From contig CAAGAO010000013.1 of the NCBI GenBank assembly GCA_900767835.1, positions 1 to 64,000 on the forward strand: 64,000 nt of DNA. The letters are read 5' to 3'. The notes beneath the pieces were generated by a model. That model did no database searches, was not told the origin of the DNA, and saw only the letters and a program-made list of their open reading frames with translations. The DNA is from Clostridia bacterium. Lineage in GTDB: Bacteria; Bacillota; Clostridia; Christensenellales; UBA1242. The translations under genes and the position numbers were made by a program. Below, one piece after another: positions 1 to 7,788 of this stretch (positions within the stretch are counted from its first letter, which is position 1; every line of letters begins with the position of its first letter).

Positions 1-3
1 ACA

Positions 4-109
4 TTGCCAAGAAACCAAAAAGAGTAACGATTAAATTCGTTACTCTTTTTTTTGTTTTTACTTCGTAAAACCAAGCAATCAAATACATTTGCTTGCGGTT
101 TCTTGGCAA
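4..109. repeat. Long inverted repeat enclosing a terminator hairpin
   Basis: A perfect 13-base inverted repeat (4-16 with 97-109, TTGCCAAGAAACC and its complement) encloses the terminator hairpin at 17-53. A second imperfect hairpin (69-78 with 89-100) competes with the outer arm. This layout of one outer stem around inner hairpins recurs elsewhere in the window. It could be a structured RNA end or a small palindromic repeat element; no coding content is seen. Confidence 0.6.
17..53. terminator. Rho-independent terminator, probably bidirectional
   Basis: A perfect 14-bp stem (17-30 with 37-50, core AGAGTAACGA) with a 6-nt loop is flanked by A and T runs on both sides. It can end transcription of the minus-strand HAD gene and of any plus-strand gene to the left of the window. 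Confidence 0.8.
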
Positions 110-193
110 GTTATATATCCACTTGTGAAGCTTTTTGATTATCTTTTGTAATAAAGAAAAATACTACTAGTGGATAATAATATTATTCTTAAT

Positions 194-907
194 TTATTTA
201 GATATTATATCATTTTTGTTAGTTATTGTTGGTTTATTTGATATTATTTCTGGCAAAATTTGAGTTAAATTGGTCAAGTTTAAAATTTCTTTATGCCATA
301 TGGTTTTATTGTTACTGTCAGTTTTGCTTGGGTTTATACAGATAGTTTTACAACCGGTTTTGTATGCCCATTCATCGTTGTCACCATTTCCAATAAAGAT
401 AATTTCGTTTGCTTTTGTATTTGTAAGCTTCTTTAAATTATTTATGTAGGTTGCTTTGCCTTCAAAATCAAATGGAGTAGGAGAAAGATTTTTCAATTTA
501 TTATTTTCATCGAATATAATATCATTAGATTCAATGTGTGTAAAATACTTTGCATATTCTCCTAAACAAGATAAAATAGATTGGCGAATGCCACCACTTA
601 CTATATGTAATGAATAACCTAAATTATATAATGTCTTAATTGTTTCTTTGAAACCATCAATTAAACTAATGTTTTTAGTTACATCAATTAAATTTTGTTT
701 TGTCATTCCTTTTCTTTTAAAGGCGACACAAGTAAGATTAAACCACTGTGTTCTTGTAATAGTTTTTTTAATTACGTGTTCTACATACAACTTTACATAG
801 ATAGATGTTTTATCAGTGTTATAGCCAAGATTTTGCCAAAGCATTTTCCAAATATTTTGGTCTTTTTTAGTTAGTGTACCATCAAAATCAAATACTATTG
901 TTTTCAT
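194..907 (-). CDS. HAD-superfamily phosphatase (HAD-IB type)
   Basis: 237 residues. Motif I is DFDGTLT at residues 7-13 (nucleophile Asp7, acid/base Asp9). Motif II is the Ser of VSGG near residue 105, followed by a Lys (EGKAT) as motif III and GNGDNDE near 175 as the metal-binding motif IV. The helical cap between motifs I and II fits the SerB/MtnX-like HAD-IB group of small phosphomonoesterases. The substrate cannot be told from sequence. The start codon follows a consensus promoter by only six bases and has no Shine-Dalgarno sequence, so the mRNA is probably leaderless. It appears monocistronic. Confidence 0.85.
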   Translation of the reverse strand: MKTIVFDFDGTLTKKDQNIWKMLWQNLGYNTDKTSIYVKLYVEHVIKKTITRTQWFNLTCVAFKRKGMTKQNLIDVTKNISLIDGFKETIKTLYNLGYSLHIVSGGIRQSILSCLGEYAKYFTHIESNDIIFDENNKLKNLSPTPFDFEGKATYINNLKKLTNTKANEIIFIGNGDNDEWAYKTGCKTICINPSKTDSNNKTIWHKEILNLTNLTQILPEIISNKPTITNKNDIISK

Positions 908-913
908 AAAAAT

Positions 914-942
914 ATTTTATCTTTAAAGCTAATGTTTGTCAA
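914..942 (-). promoter_or_regulatory. Promoter of HAD gene, leaderless layout
   Basis: On the minus strand TTGACA (942-937), a 17-nt spacer and TAAAAT (919-914) are followed by six bases and then the ATG at 907. The predicted +1 falls on the A of the start codon. Confidence 0.7.
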
Positions 943-1100
943 TATCCAAATCGCATAACAAAAAATGAAGTTTTAGCATTTAGTATTGTTTAACATTAAA
1001 TAATTGCAATAACTTTTACATTAATTTGTAATACACATAAATGTTTACTAATTTTAAATTTTATATTAATATATTAGTAAGAATAATAAGAAGGTGATTT

Positions 1101-1826
1101 ATGTTTAAAACAGAAGAATCAGCATTGCATTTTTTAAGAAATTGCAATAATATCATAATTCCTAGTATGTTTACATATTGGTGTCATAGTTCGCGTTATA
1201 GTTTAACTGGCACAAGTGCAAAAAAAGTTTGGAGTGAATTGCCTTCGGATGTTATAGAAGTAAAAGGGGAATTATCACTCTTAACAAGAAGACAAAGATT
1301 TGAATACGCACTCGAAAGACATTCTTTAAAGGAAGCCCCAACGAGTTATACCATTTTAGATGGTGAAAATTTAAGAGGTTTTCAATTAAAGGTAGTAATG
1401 CCAAAAATGCGACTTACCGATGATGAAAAAGCATCATTCAATAAAGACAATTCATATTTTAATAAACTTAATTATGCATATAGAGGTCTTGGCGATGGTA
1501 GACATCCTAAACTTTCGGGCAAAACCAAAATCTATATATTTGGTTATATGAAAAATGATGAAATGAGTGGCACGCCAATAGATACAGTGTTTGGTGTTCG
1601 TGAAGAAGATTTAATCTACTATGCAAACGCAGTTTCAAGAGAGATTTTACAAACTCATTCAAAACTAGGTTCAGTTCCCGCAAGTATAATAAAATTGCCG
1701 GAAAACTATGAAGATTTGACACAGTATGAGAATAAAAGAGAAATGCTTAATTATGGTTGTAATTGTAAGGTTTCGAGCATAATAAAAAACAATAACCATA
1801 CCTTACAAGAAGATATGGTTAGATAG
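1101..1826 (+). CDS. Uncharacterised protein, 241 residues
   Basis: I do not recognise this protein. It is soluble, without signal peptide or membrane segment, has a basic central region and ends with a Cys-containing stretch (GCNCK near residue 221). A ribosome binding site AAGGTG lies about 8 bases before the ATG. The gene is convergent with the HAD gene downstream, whose stop is only three bases away, so the two transcripts probably overlap. A seven-base inverted repeat lies at the very end of the frame (1795-1821) but has no U-tract. Codon use and start signal support a real gene. Confidence 0.65.
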   Translation: MFKTEESALHFLRNCNNIIIPSMFTYWCHSSRYSLTGTSAKKVWSELPSDVIEVKGELSLLTRRQRFEYALERHSLKEAPTSYTILDGENLRGFQLKVVMPKMRLTDDEKASFNKDNSYFNKLNYAYRGLGDGRHPKLSGKTKIYIFGYMKNDEMSGTPIDTVFGVREEDLIYYANAVSREILQTHSKLGSVPASIIKLPENYEDLTQYENKREMLNYGCNCKVSSIIKNNNHTLQEDMVR

Positions 1827-1829
1827 TGA

Positions 1830-2318
1830 TTATTTAGTTAAATCTTTTTGTAAATATTTGTCTATACATTGTTTGTTTAGACAACCATTGGTGATGTTTG
1901 TTTTAATTAGGTGAGATAGTAAATTTTCTTTGCGATAATCAAACATCTCATCATCTATTATTACAAAATCATAATCATTTTTTTCTAGCAAATAATTTTT
2001 AATAAGTTTACCCCTAAATTCATCACCGTAATTTTGGGGTATTTTTTCAATATGAACTTTTGTCATATCTAAACCATAATGTTTAAGTTTTTCTATTACA
2101 ATAGGCATATTTCTTCGCCAAGTAGAAGATATAACCAATGTAACATCTTTATTATGGCTTTGTTGATATTTAATCAAATAGTTTAGTGCGTTTATGCTTT
2201 CAGGATTAAAAACATCAACAACACCATTAACTTTTCCACCTTTTTTTATAAAACTTTCAATATATTTCCAGTCCCATAAAACGCCATCAATATCTAAGAA
2301 AATATAGTAATTTTTCAT
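1830..2318 (-). CDS. HAD-like hydrolase, small
   Basis: 162 residues from the ATG at 2318, chosen because AAAGGAAT lies just upstream and the protein then begins directly with the HAD motif (FLDIDGVLWD, Asp8 and Asp10). The frame stays open further upstream, but that part reads as low-complexity Lys/Asn through a hairpin-rich stretch and is probably not translated. Motif II is the Ser/Thr of VISSTWRR near residue 95; the acidic pair VIIDDE near 137 serves as motif IV. It resembles the HAD domain associated with Swiss-army-knife RNA-repair proteins and small polynucleotide-phosphatase-like HADs. The substrate is unknown. It lies downstream of the FtsJ-type methyltransferase gene on the same strand. 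Confidence 0.7.
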   Translation of the reverse strand: MKNYYIFLDIDGVLWDWKYIESFIKKGGKVNGVVDVFNPESINALNYLIKYQQSHNKDVTLVISSTWRRNMPIVIEKLKHYGLDMTKVHIEKIPQNYGDEFRGKLIKNYLLEKNDYDFVIIDDEMFDYRKENLLSHLIKTNITNGCLNKQCIDKYLQKDLTK

Positions 2319-2339
2319 ATTATTCCTTTTTTTATTTTT

Positions 2340-2486
2340 GTTTTTTTTCTTGGAAAAAACTTTTTTGTAAAAAAGTCTTTTCCAAACCTTTTTCAAAATA
2401 ACGAAATATTTTGAAAAGTTTGTAAATATACACAACTTTGCAGATAACAAAAGACTTTGCAAGAATTAGCACGAAGTGATAATTCT
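2340..2486. repeat. Hairpin-rich intergenic element
   Basis: Several inverted repeats follow one another. A stem of about 17 bp with one mismatch lies at 2350-2385 (TTGGAAAA ... TTTTCCAA, with ACTTTTTT/AAAAAAGT inside). A second at about 2393-2416 has TTTTCAAAAT/ATTTTGAAAA arms. A third at about 2460-2488 has AAGAATTA/TAATTCTT arms plus CAC/GTG. It separates two co-directional minus-strand genes, so it could terminate or process the message, or be a palindromic repeat insertion. Confidence 0.5.
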
Positions 2487-2503
2487 TTAAATGTCACCTA
2501 CGT

Positions 2504-3499
2504 TCAAACTTTTTTCAAAACAACGGTAATTTCGCTACGGTTGTGAAATAATTGACGGGCAAGAAGTAGTGTATACTTCTTTTTTAATGTATTTATGCAA
2601 GATATAATATCGTTATATTTAAAGTTTTTTGAAAGTTTAAAAGTCATCACAACATAACCGTTTGGTGCAAGTCTTGGATAAAAGTCCATTATTATTTGAG
2701 TGCTAGGGAAAATATCCATCTTCATATCATTAACAATTATATCAAAATTATCATAGTCATATTTTTGCAAATATTCTTGTGTGGTCATTCTAAAATATTT
2801 AACATTTGACATTGCTTTTATGTCGGGTGCTAAACTTGCTGGGTCAATGGAGTGAGTGTTTATGTTGTGGCTTGCCAAAACTTTTGTCCAACCCCCTGGG
2901 GCTGAACCTAAATCTGCACCTAGTTTTAAATTAGATAAATCTATTTTACACAAATTTAAGGCTTCTAGTAGTTTATATTCAGCACGCGAGACAAATTCAA
3001 AATTTTTAGAGAAATGTGGCTGACCTGCTTTATATGTAGACAAATTTTGATATTCATCACCAATTCCAATGTAAATATTTGTTGACGTTTCAAAAATACT
3101 TACAATTTGTTGTGGTTTTTTAACATTCAATATATAACTTTTTTCTTCTATATATTTTGCAAGTTCCTGAATATTAATTTTGCAATTATTTCTTTGTATG
3201 TTACATAAAAATTGTATACTAAATGATTTACTTGGGTTGAGTCTAGCAAATATATTTTTTAATATATCATTATTGTTAACTGGTTTTTCAAACTCGTAAT
3301 TAATTGACATAATATGTCTAATAAAAATTATTGGTGTTAATAAAACATTTTGGGCAAATTCGTTTTCTGGCAAGTTTAATTGAATTAGACTTTGACATTC
3401 ATTTAATGCTAAAACTTCCTTAAAATTAGCATTTAATTTTTTCAATTCGTTAAAACAAATATTTTTGCTTTGTTCTTGATATGTTATAATATATTTCAT
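2504..3499 (-). CDS. THUMP-like/FtsJ-fold RNA 2'-O-methyltransferase (RlmM-like)
   Basis: 331 residues from the ATG at 3499, which has AAAGGAA seven bases upstream; a longer frame upstream lacks such a signal. The N-terminal half resembles a THUMP-type RNA-binding region. The C-terminal half is a Rossmann methyltransferase with SAM motif GADLGSAPGGW. The four FtsJ/RrmJ catalytic residues are visible in order: Lys of RAEYKL, Asp of NDMKMD, Lys of FKLSKN and Glu of RSEITV. This domain order matches RlmM, which methylates C2498 of 23S rRNA in Gammaproteobacteria; whether the target is the same here is inference. It ends in TGA, confirming TGA as a stop in this genome. Confidence 0.75.
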   Translation of the reverse strand: MKYIITYQEQSKNICFNELKKLNANFKEVLALNECQSLIQLNLPENEFAQNVLLTPIIFIRHIMSINYEFEKPVNNNDILKNIFARLNPSKSFSIQFLCNIQRNNCKINIQELAKYIEEKSYILNVKKPQQIVSIFETSTNIYIGIGDEYQNLSTYKAGQPHFSKNFEFVSRAEYKLLEALNLCKIDLSNLKLGADLGSAPGGWTKVLASHNINTHSIDPASLAPDIKAMSNVKYFRMTTQEYLQKYDYDNFDIIVNDMKMDIFPSTQIIMDFYPRLAPNGYVVMTFKLSKNFKYNDIISCINTLKKKYTLLLARQLFHNRSEITVVLKKV

Positions 3500-3692
3500 A
3501 AAATTCCTTTTTATTATTGTATCATTATACCCGATATTTTTCAACATTGTTTTGTATTTTGTATGAATTTTTTTAGTTGTGGTAAAAACTAATTCTTTTA
3601 AAGTACTTAATAATCATATTAAATTAAATAATGTAAAAAATATATTTAAAAACTAATTTGTAAATAATAATTAATTAATAATGCGTATTAAT

Positions 3693-3722
3693 TTGACAAA
3701 TTTATAATAATTAAATTAAAAT
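3693..3722 (+). promoter_or_regulatory. Vegetative-type promoter
   Basis: TTGACA (3693-3698), an 18-nt spacer and TAAAAT (3717-3722) precede the ribosome binding site AAGGAG of the gene starting at 3750. Predicted +1 is near 3729. Confidence 0.55.
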
Positions 3723-3749
3723 ATATTAAAATAAAAGGAGTGAGATTAT

Positions 3750-5210
3750 ATGAGTAATTTTGATGATAAAAATTTGTTTGATGATGATTTTGACCTCCTT
3801 TCTGAATCTGCTGATAATCTATTTGGACAGACAACAAGCAGTCCTTCTAAAAAAGAAGAAAAAAATGAAACAAAAAATAACGATATAAAAGAACAACCAG
3901 TTGATAACTCTCAAATCGTTAAGCAAGATAGTATTGTAGAGGAAAGAACTGAAGAAGCAAACAAACATAAAACTAAAATTAATGATTCTAATCTAAATAA
4001 TAAGCCAACGAAAACTAAAAAGTCAAAAGACGATAATAAAGTTGAATCAAGCAATAGTAAAGAAACAAAAAAAGACTTAAAAGTGCAAGAAGATAATAAA
4101 CAAAGCAATATTAAAAATAACGATTTGGATAGTTCGCAAGAAGTCAATTTAATTCAAACTGAGCAAGATATTGTTTTAGATAAAAAAAATGAAACTAAAA
4201 CAAAAATACAAAAGCAAAAAAAAGAAAAGAAAAAAATTAATAAGTTAATAATTTTAATTTTAATTATTGCAGTTGTTATACTAGCAGTAGTTATAACTTG
4301 TCTTTCATTATACATCAAAAAAATTACTACAAAACTTGCAACTCCAACTTATGAAATTTATCAAAGAGATGTTGGCACAATAATAAATATAGATAAAGTG
4401 GACAATGCTTTAGGATATGAAATTACAATGTGTAAAGAGGGACTTAGCGACGCAATATTTAAAAGCACATCAACTGTAGTGGAAATTAAGTCATATTTGA
4501 ATAAAGCGGGTGAGTTTAATGTTAAAATTAGAGCATTAGGCAAAACCGACAAAGCAACAAGTGATTATTCAGAAATTAAAACTGTTGTTAACAATATTGC
4601 GTTAGATACTCCAAATGTATTTAGAGATGGTAATATTATATCTTGGAACCCAGTTGCTAAAGCAGTTAATTATAAAATTTACTATGGTGTTAATTTTAAT
4701 GCTGACACAGTTAGTTACAAAATAGTTGAACAAAATAACAATATAATTAATTTTGATTTAACAACTTTAAATGAATATGGTGCAGGTGCATATCCTATTT
4801 ATGTACAAGCAATCACAGATGAGCAATTCTATTTAAATAGTGGTTATTCAAAAACTATTGTTTATGAATATTACGAAAAGACACAAGATGTTTTACAACC
4901 TATATTTAATTTATCAAGTAAAAAATTAACTTTTATGTTGGATAAATCAAAATATATTCCAAATAGTTGTTTAGTCGAGTTTTTGCTTGAAAAAAATAGT
5001 GGAGATGTTTCTCATTTAAAAATTAAACATTTAATTATGTTGAATGAGTTAGAAAAAATTGAAACTACATATAATTCACTTGATGTTGTAAAATATGTTG
5101 CCGACTTTAAAGAATTAATTGATGGAGATGTTGTTAATATTACAATAACTTCTGTCGCAGATAATAGTTATCTTCAAGATTCAAATAAAATAATTGTTGT
5201 AGTAGAATAG
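3750..5210 (+). CDS. Single-pass membrane protein with FN3-like extracellular modules
   Basis: 486 residues with AAGGAG before the ATG. Residues 1-165 are a charged, low-complexity Lys/Glu/Asn/Asp-rich cytoplasmic region with an acidic start. One transmembrane helix lies at about 166-188, preceded by a basic stretch, giving an N-in topology. The external part (about 195-486) holds fibronectin-III-like modules, with signatures such as NALGYEIT and ISWNPVAKAVNYKIYYG. No enzymatic motif is present. It lies 42 bases before gerAA in the same direction but has its own sigma-A-like promoter, while gerAA has a sigma-G-like one. A link to germination is suggested only by position. Confidence 0.65.
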   Translation: MSNFDDKNLFDDDFDLLSESADNLFGQTTSSPSKKEEKNETKNNDIKEQPVDNSQIVKQDSIVEERTEEANKHKTKINDSNLNNKPTKTKKSKDDNKVESSNSKETKKDLKVQEDNKQSNIKNNDLDSSQEVNLIQTEQDIVLDKKNETKTKIQKQKKEKKKINKLIILILIIAVVILAVVITCLSLYIKKITTKLATPTYEIYQRDVGTIINIDKVDNALGYEITMCKEGLSDAIFKSTSTVVEIKSYLNKAGEFNVKIRALGKTDKATSDYSEIKTVVNNIALDTPNVFRDGNIISWNPVAKAVNYKIYYGVNFNADTVSYKIVEQNNNIINFDLTTLNEYGAGAYPIYVQAITDEQFYLNSGYSKTIVYEYYEKTQDVLQPIFNLSSKKLTFMLDKSKYIPNSCLVEFLLEKNSGDVSHLKIKHLIMLNELEKIETTYNSLDVVKYVADFKELIDGDVVNITITSVADNSYLQDSNKIIVVVE

Positions 5211-5234
5211 AATAATTTTAAAATAGACATACTA
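5205..5234 (+). promoter_or_regulatory. Sigma-G (forespore) promoter of the gerA operon
   Basis: GAATA (5205-5209), exactly 18 bases, then CATACTA (5228-5234) fit the Bacillus sigma-G consensus GHATR-N18-CATWHTA. The predicted +1 is near 5241, just before the AAGGAGG ribosome binding site and the ATG at 5253. The -35 element lies within the end of the preceding gene. Germinant receptor genes are known sigma-G targets, which supports the call. Confidence 0.7.
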
Positions 5235-5252
5235 ACCAAAAGGAGGGTAAGT

Positions 5253-6701
5253 ATGTCTATTTTTATAGAGCAAAAAAGCAGTAGCAACACTTTAGAAAAA
5301 AAGTTGAAGAGTATGATGCAAAACAATCAAGATTTTATATCACGAACACTCTTAACAGTCTCTGGAGAAATTAAGCTTTTCTTTTTGAAAAGTATGGTTG
5401 ATAAAACCGCCATTGCAAAAGAAATTATTACACCTCTTTTAAAATATACAGAAAATTTTACTTTTGAGGATATATCAAAAAAAATTATTCAAGTGGCAGA
5501 TGTAAAAGAAATAAAAAATGAGGAAATAGTTGACGAAATATTAAGAAATCATATTGTTTTGGCTTTTAATTCTCAATTTTTAACAATTGATTTAGAAAAA
5601 TATCCAGTAAGGACTCCGTCTGAGCCACCAACTTCACCAAATATTTATGGTCCAAGAGAAGGGTTTGTTGAAGCAATATCTACCAATATTTCACTTATAA
5701 GAAAAAGAATATCTTCTAAAAATTTAAAAATAGAAAACTTTGTTGTTGGTAAAGAAACAAACACAAAAGTGAGCGTAATATACCTAAAAAATATTGCATC
5801 AAAAGAGATAGTAAAAGAAATAACTGACAAAATAAAAAAGATCAACATAGATGGTATTGTGGACTCATATTATATAGCTGAATTTTTGAAAAAGAAACCA
5901 AACTCACTTTTTGAACAAACAGGTTTTCAAGAAAAACCCGACATTGTCACTGCCAAACTTCTAGAAGGTAGAATTGCCATTGTGGTTGATGGCTCTCCAA
6001 TGGTTTTAACTTTGCCATATATGGTCTTTGAAGATTTGCAGAGTAGCAACGACTATTACACAAACTATATGTATGTCAGCTTAATTAGAGTAATAAGGCT
6101 TTTAGGGATTTTGGTTGCTACAATAATTCCAGGGCTATATTTGAGCATTCGGCTTTATAGTTATACGGCATTGCCACTCAGTTATGTGATTATTATTGCA
6201 AATTCGACCAAATATTTACCTTTTACACCAGTGCTGGAAATTTTGTTCATTTTGGTTTTGTTTCAAATTTTATACGAGGTTAGTTTGCGTTTGCCACAAT
6301 ATTTAGGTCTTGCAACATCTATTGTCGGTGCATTGGTGTTAGGTGACACAGCTGTTAAAGCGGGCTTAATTTCCCCACCAGGTGTAATTATTGTTGCTGT
6401 CAGCATTATGGCAATTTATACAATACCATCACTGGTATCACAACTAACAATCCTTAGAGCAGTGTTTGTAATTCTTGGTGCAACACTAGGTATTATGGGC
6501 ATTGTTGGTGGTGTTGTTTATATTATTGATTATGTCAATTCGTTAAATTATTACAATACACCATTTTTGGCTCCAATTTCCCCCCTTGTTGATGATGATC
6601 TAAAGGATAGTTTTATAAAAGTACCTTTGTCTAAAATGAAAAATAGACCAAAATCTATTACTAACAAAAATATAAAAAGACTTGGAGGCGACAATGGTTA
6701 A
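5253..6701 (+). CDS. gerAA: Spore germinant receptor subunit A (GerAA family)
   Basis: 482 residues, the usual family length. The soluble N-terminal region (about 1-280) carries the family signature GPREGFVEAISTNISLIRKR near residue 133. Four to five membrane helices follow between about 285 and 440, then a short basic cytoplasmic tail. GerA-type receptors sit in the spore inner membrane and respond to small nutrient germinants together with B and C subunits. The ATG follows AAGGAGG. Its end overlaps the start of gerAB by 8 bases, typical of translational coupling. The sigma-G-like promoter predicts expression in the forespore. The germinant cannot be predicted. Confidence 0.95.
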   Translation: MSIFIEQKSSSNTLEKKLKSMMQNNQDFISRTLLTVSGEIKLFFLKSMVDKTAIAKEIITPLLKYTENFTFEDISKKIIQVADVKEIKNEEIVDEILRNHIVLAFNSQFLTIDLEKYPVRTPSEPPTSPNIYGPREGFVEAISTNISLIRKRISSKNLKIENFVVGKETNTKVSVIYLKNIASKEIVKEITDKIKKINIDGIVDSYYIAEFLKKKPNSLFEQTGFQEKPDIVTAKLLEGRIAIVVDGSPMVLTLPYMVFEDLQSSNDYYTNYMYVSLIRVIRLLGILVATIIPGLYLSIRLYSYTALPLSYVIIIANSTKYLPFTPVLEILFILVLFQILYEVSLRLPQYLGLATSIVGALVLGDTAVKAGLISPPGVIIVAVSIMAIYTIPSLVSQLTILRAVFVILGATLGIMGIVGGVVYIIDYVNSLNYYNTPFLAPISPLVDDDLKDSFIKVPLSKMKNRPKSITNKNIKRLGGDNG

Positions 6702-7788
6702 AGATACAATTTCGGCACATCAAACTGGAGCCATTGCTGGAATAATATTATTTACGTTAAAAATGACTGCTTTGCCATCATTAATATATAAATATAATGG
6801 AACAGGTGCAATTATTTCTGTTATTTTTGTAATTAGTCTGAATGCTTTATTTTTAGGACTTGTTGTTTGGATAAAACAAAAATATCCAAATGTAAGTTTA
6901 TATGAGCTTTTTGCTCAAAAACTTGGTATATTTCTAACAAAATTTTTGTATTTTATATTTTTAATTTTTTTCTTTTTAAAACTTTTATTAATGGTCAGAG
7001 ATGGCTATACATTTATTAAAGATGTCGCTGATGACGAGTTTACTATTTTCAAAATGTTTTTATGCTTTTTGCCAGTTATAAGCGTTTTGGCATACTCGGG
7101 TTTGAGAAATTTGGGACGTACGGCTGAGTTTTTTTTGCCATTTATAATTATAACTTTAGTACTTGCGGTTGCATTTTCTATTATACCAATGAATAATTTG
7201 GATTATGGTTGTTTAACTATAAAAGGGGCTAGTGGCTTTTTTAGTTCGCTTTTTAAATTGTCGTTTTGGACTGGTGACCTTTTTGCCTTAGTGGTGTTTT
7301 TGGATAAAATAGAAATAAAAAAAGGAAAGATTAAAGAGGTATTTTTTCCTTTTGGAATTATGGCGGTTATTCTTGTAATATTGTATATATTGTATTATTC
7401 ACTATATCAAGAAACATCAGTGTACCATATAAATCTTTTAAATGATGTTGTCCAGTATGCAATAGGTACATCAAAAGGTTGGCATATGGATTTTTTTGCT
7501 ATTGTAGTTTTTATGGTAAATTTATATTTGCAAGGTGCAATTCTTTTGTATTGTGCAAACGATTGTTTGCAAAAATTTTTAAATTTCAAATATAGTATAA
7601 TTTCAATATCGTCTATAATATTGTTCTTATGTTCAGCAGAGTTTTTATATCTTAATGATTATTTTAAATATGTTGCTTTTGCAGAAAATGTTTTATGTTA
7701 TTTTTCGGCTATTACAATAGTACTTGTGCCTTTAATTCTTTTAATATTGGTAATTGTCAAAAAGGAGAAAATTAATGGAAAAACTTAA
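6694..7788 (+). CDS. gerAB: Spore germinant receptor subunit B (GerAB family permease-like)
   Basis: 364 residues from the ATG at 6694, chosen over an upstream in-frame TTG because GGAGG (6684-6688) sits five bases before it. About ten hydrophobic helices span the protein, as in the endospore germination permease family of the APC superfamily. The N-terminus (ISAHQTGAIAGI) is typical of GerAB. In B. subtilis this subunit forms the germinant-binding membrane core. The gene overlaps gerAA by 8 bases and gerAC by 14 bases, so the three are one operon. Confidence 0.95.
   Translation: MVKDTISAHQTGAIAGIILFTLKMTALPSLIYKYNGTGAIISVIFVISLNALFLGLVVWIKQKYPNVSLYELFAQKLGIFLTKFLYFIFLIFFFLKLLLMVRDGYTFIKDVADDEFTIFKMFLCFLPVISVLAYSGLRNLGRTAEFFLPFIIITLVLAVAFSIIPMNNLDYGCLTIKGASGFFSSLFKLSFWTGDLFALVVFLDKIEIKKGKIKEVFFPFGIMAVILVILYILYYSLYQETSVYHINLLNDVVQYAIGTSKGWHMDFFAIVVFMVNLYLQGAILLYCANDCLQKFLNFKYSIISISSIILFLCSAEFLYLNDYFKYVAFAENVLCYFSAITIVLVPLILLILVIVKKEKINGKT

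Noticed and set aside
1795..1821. Terminator at the end of the 241-residue gene
   Set aside because: The seven-base stem lies inside the coding frame and is not followed by a U-tract.
2319..2462. N-terminal extension of the small HAD protein
   Set aside because: The extension reads through a hairpin cluster and is Lys/Asn low complexity, while the ATG at 2318 has a good ribosome binding site and starts right before the catalytic motif.
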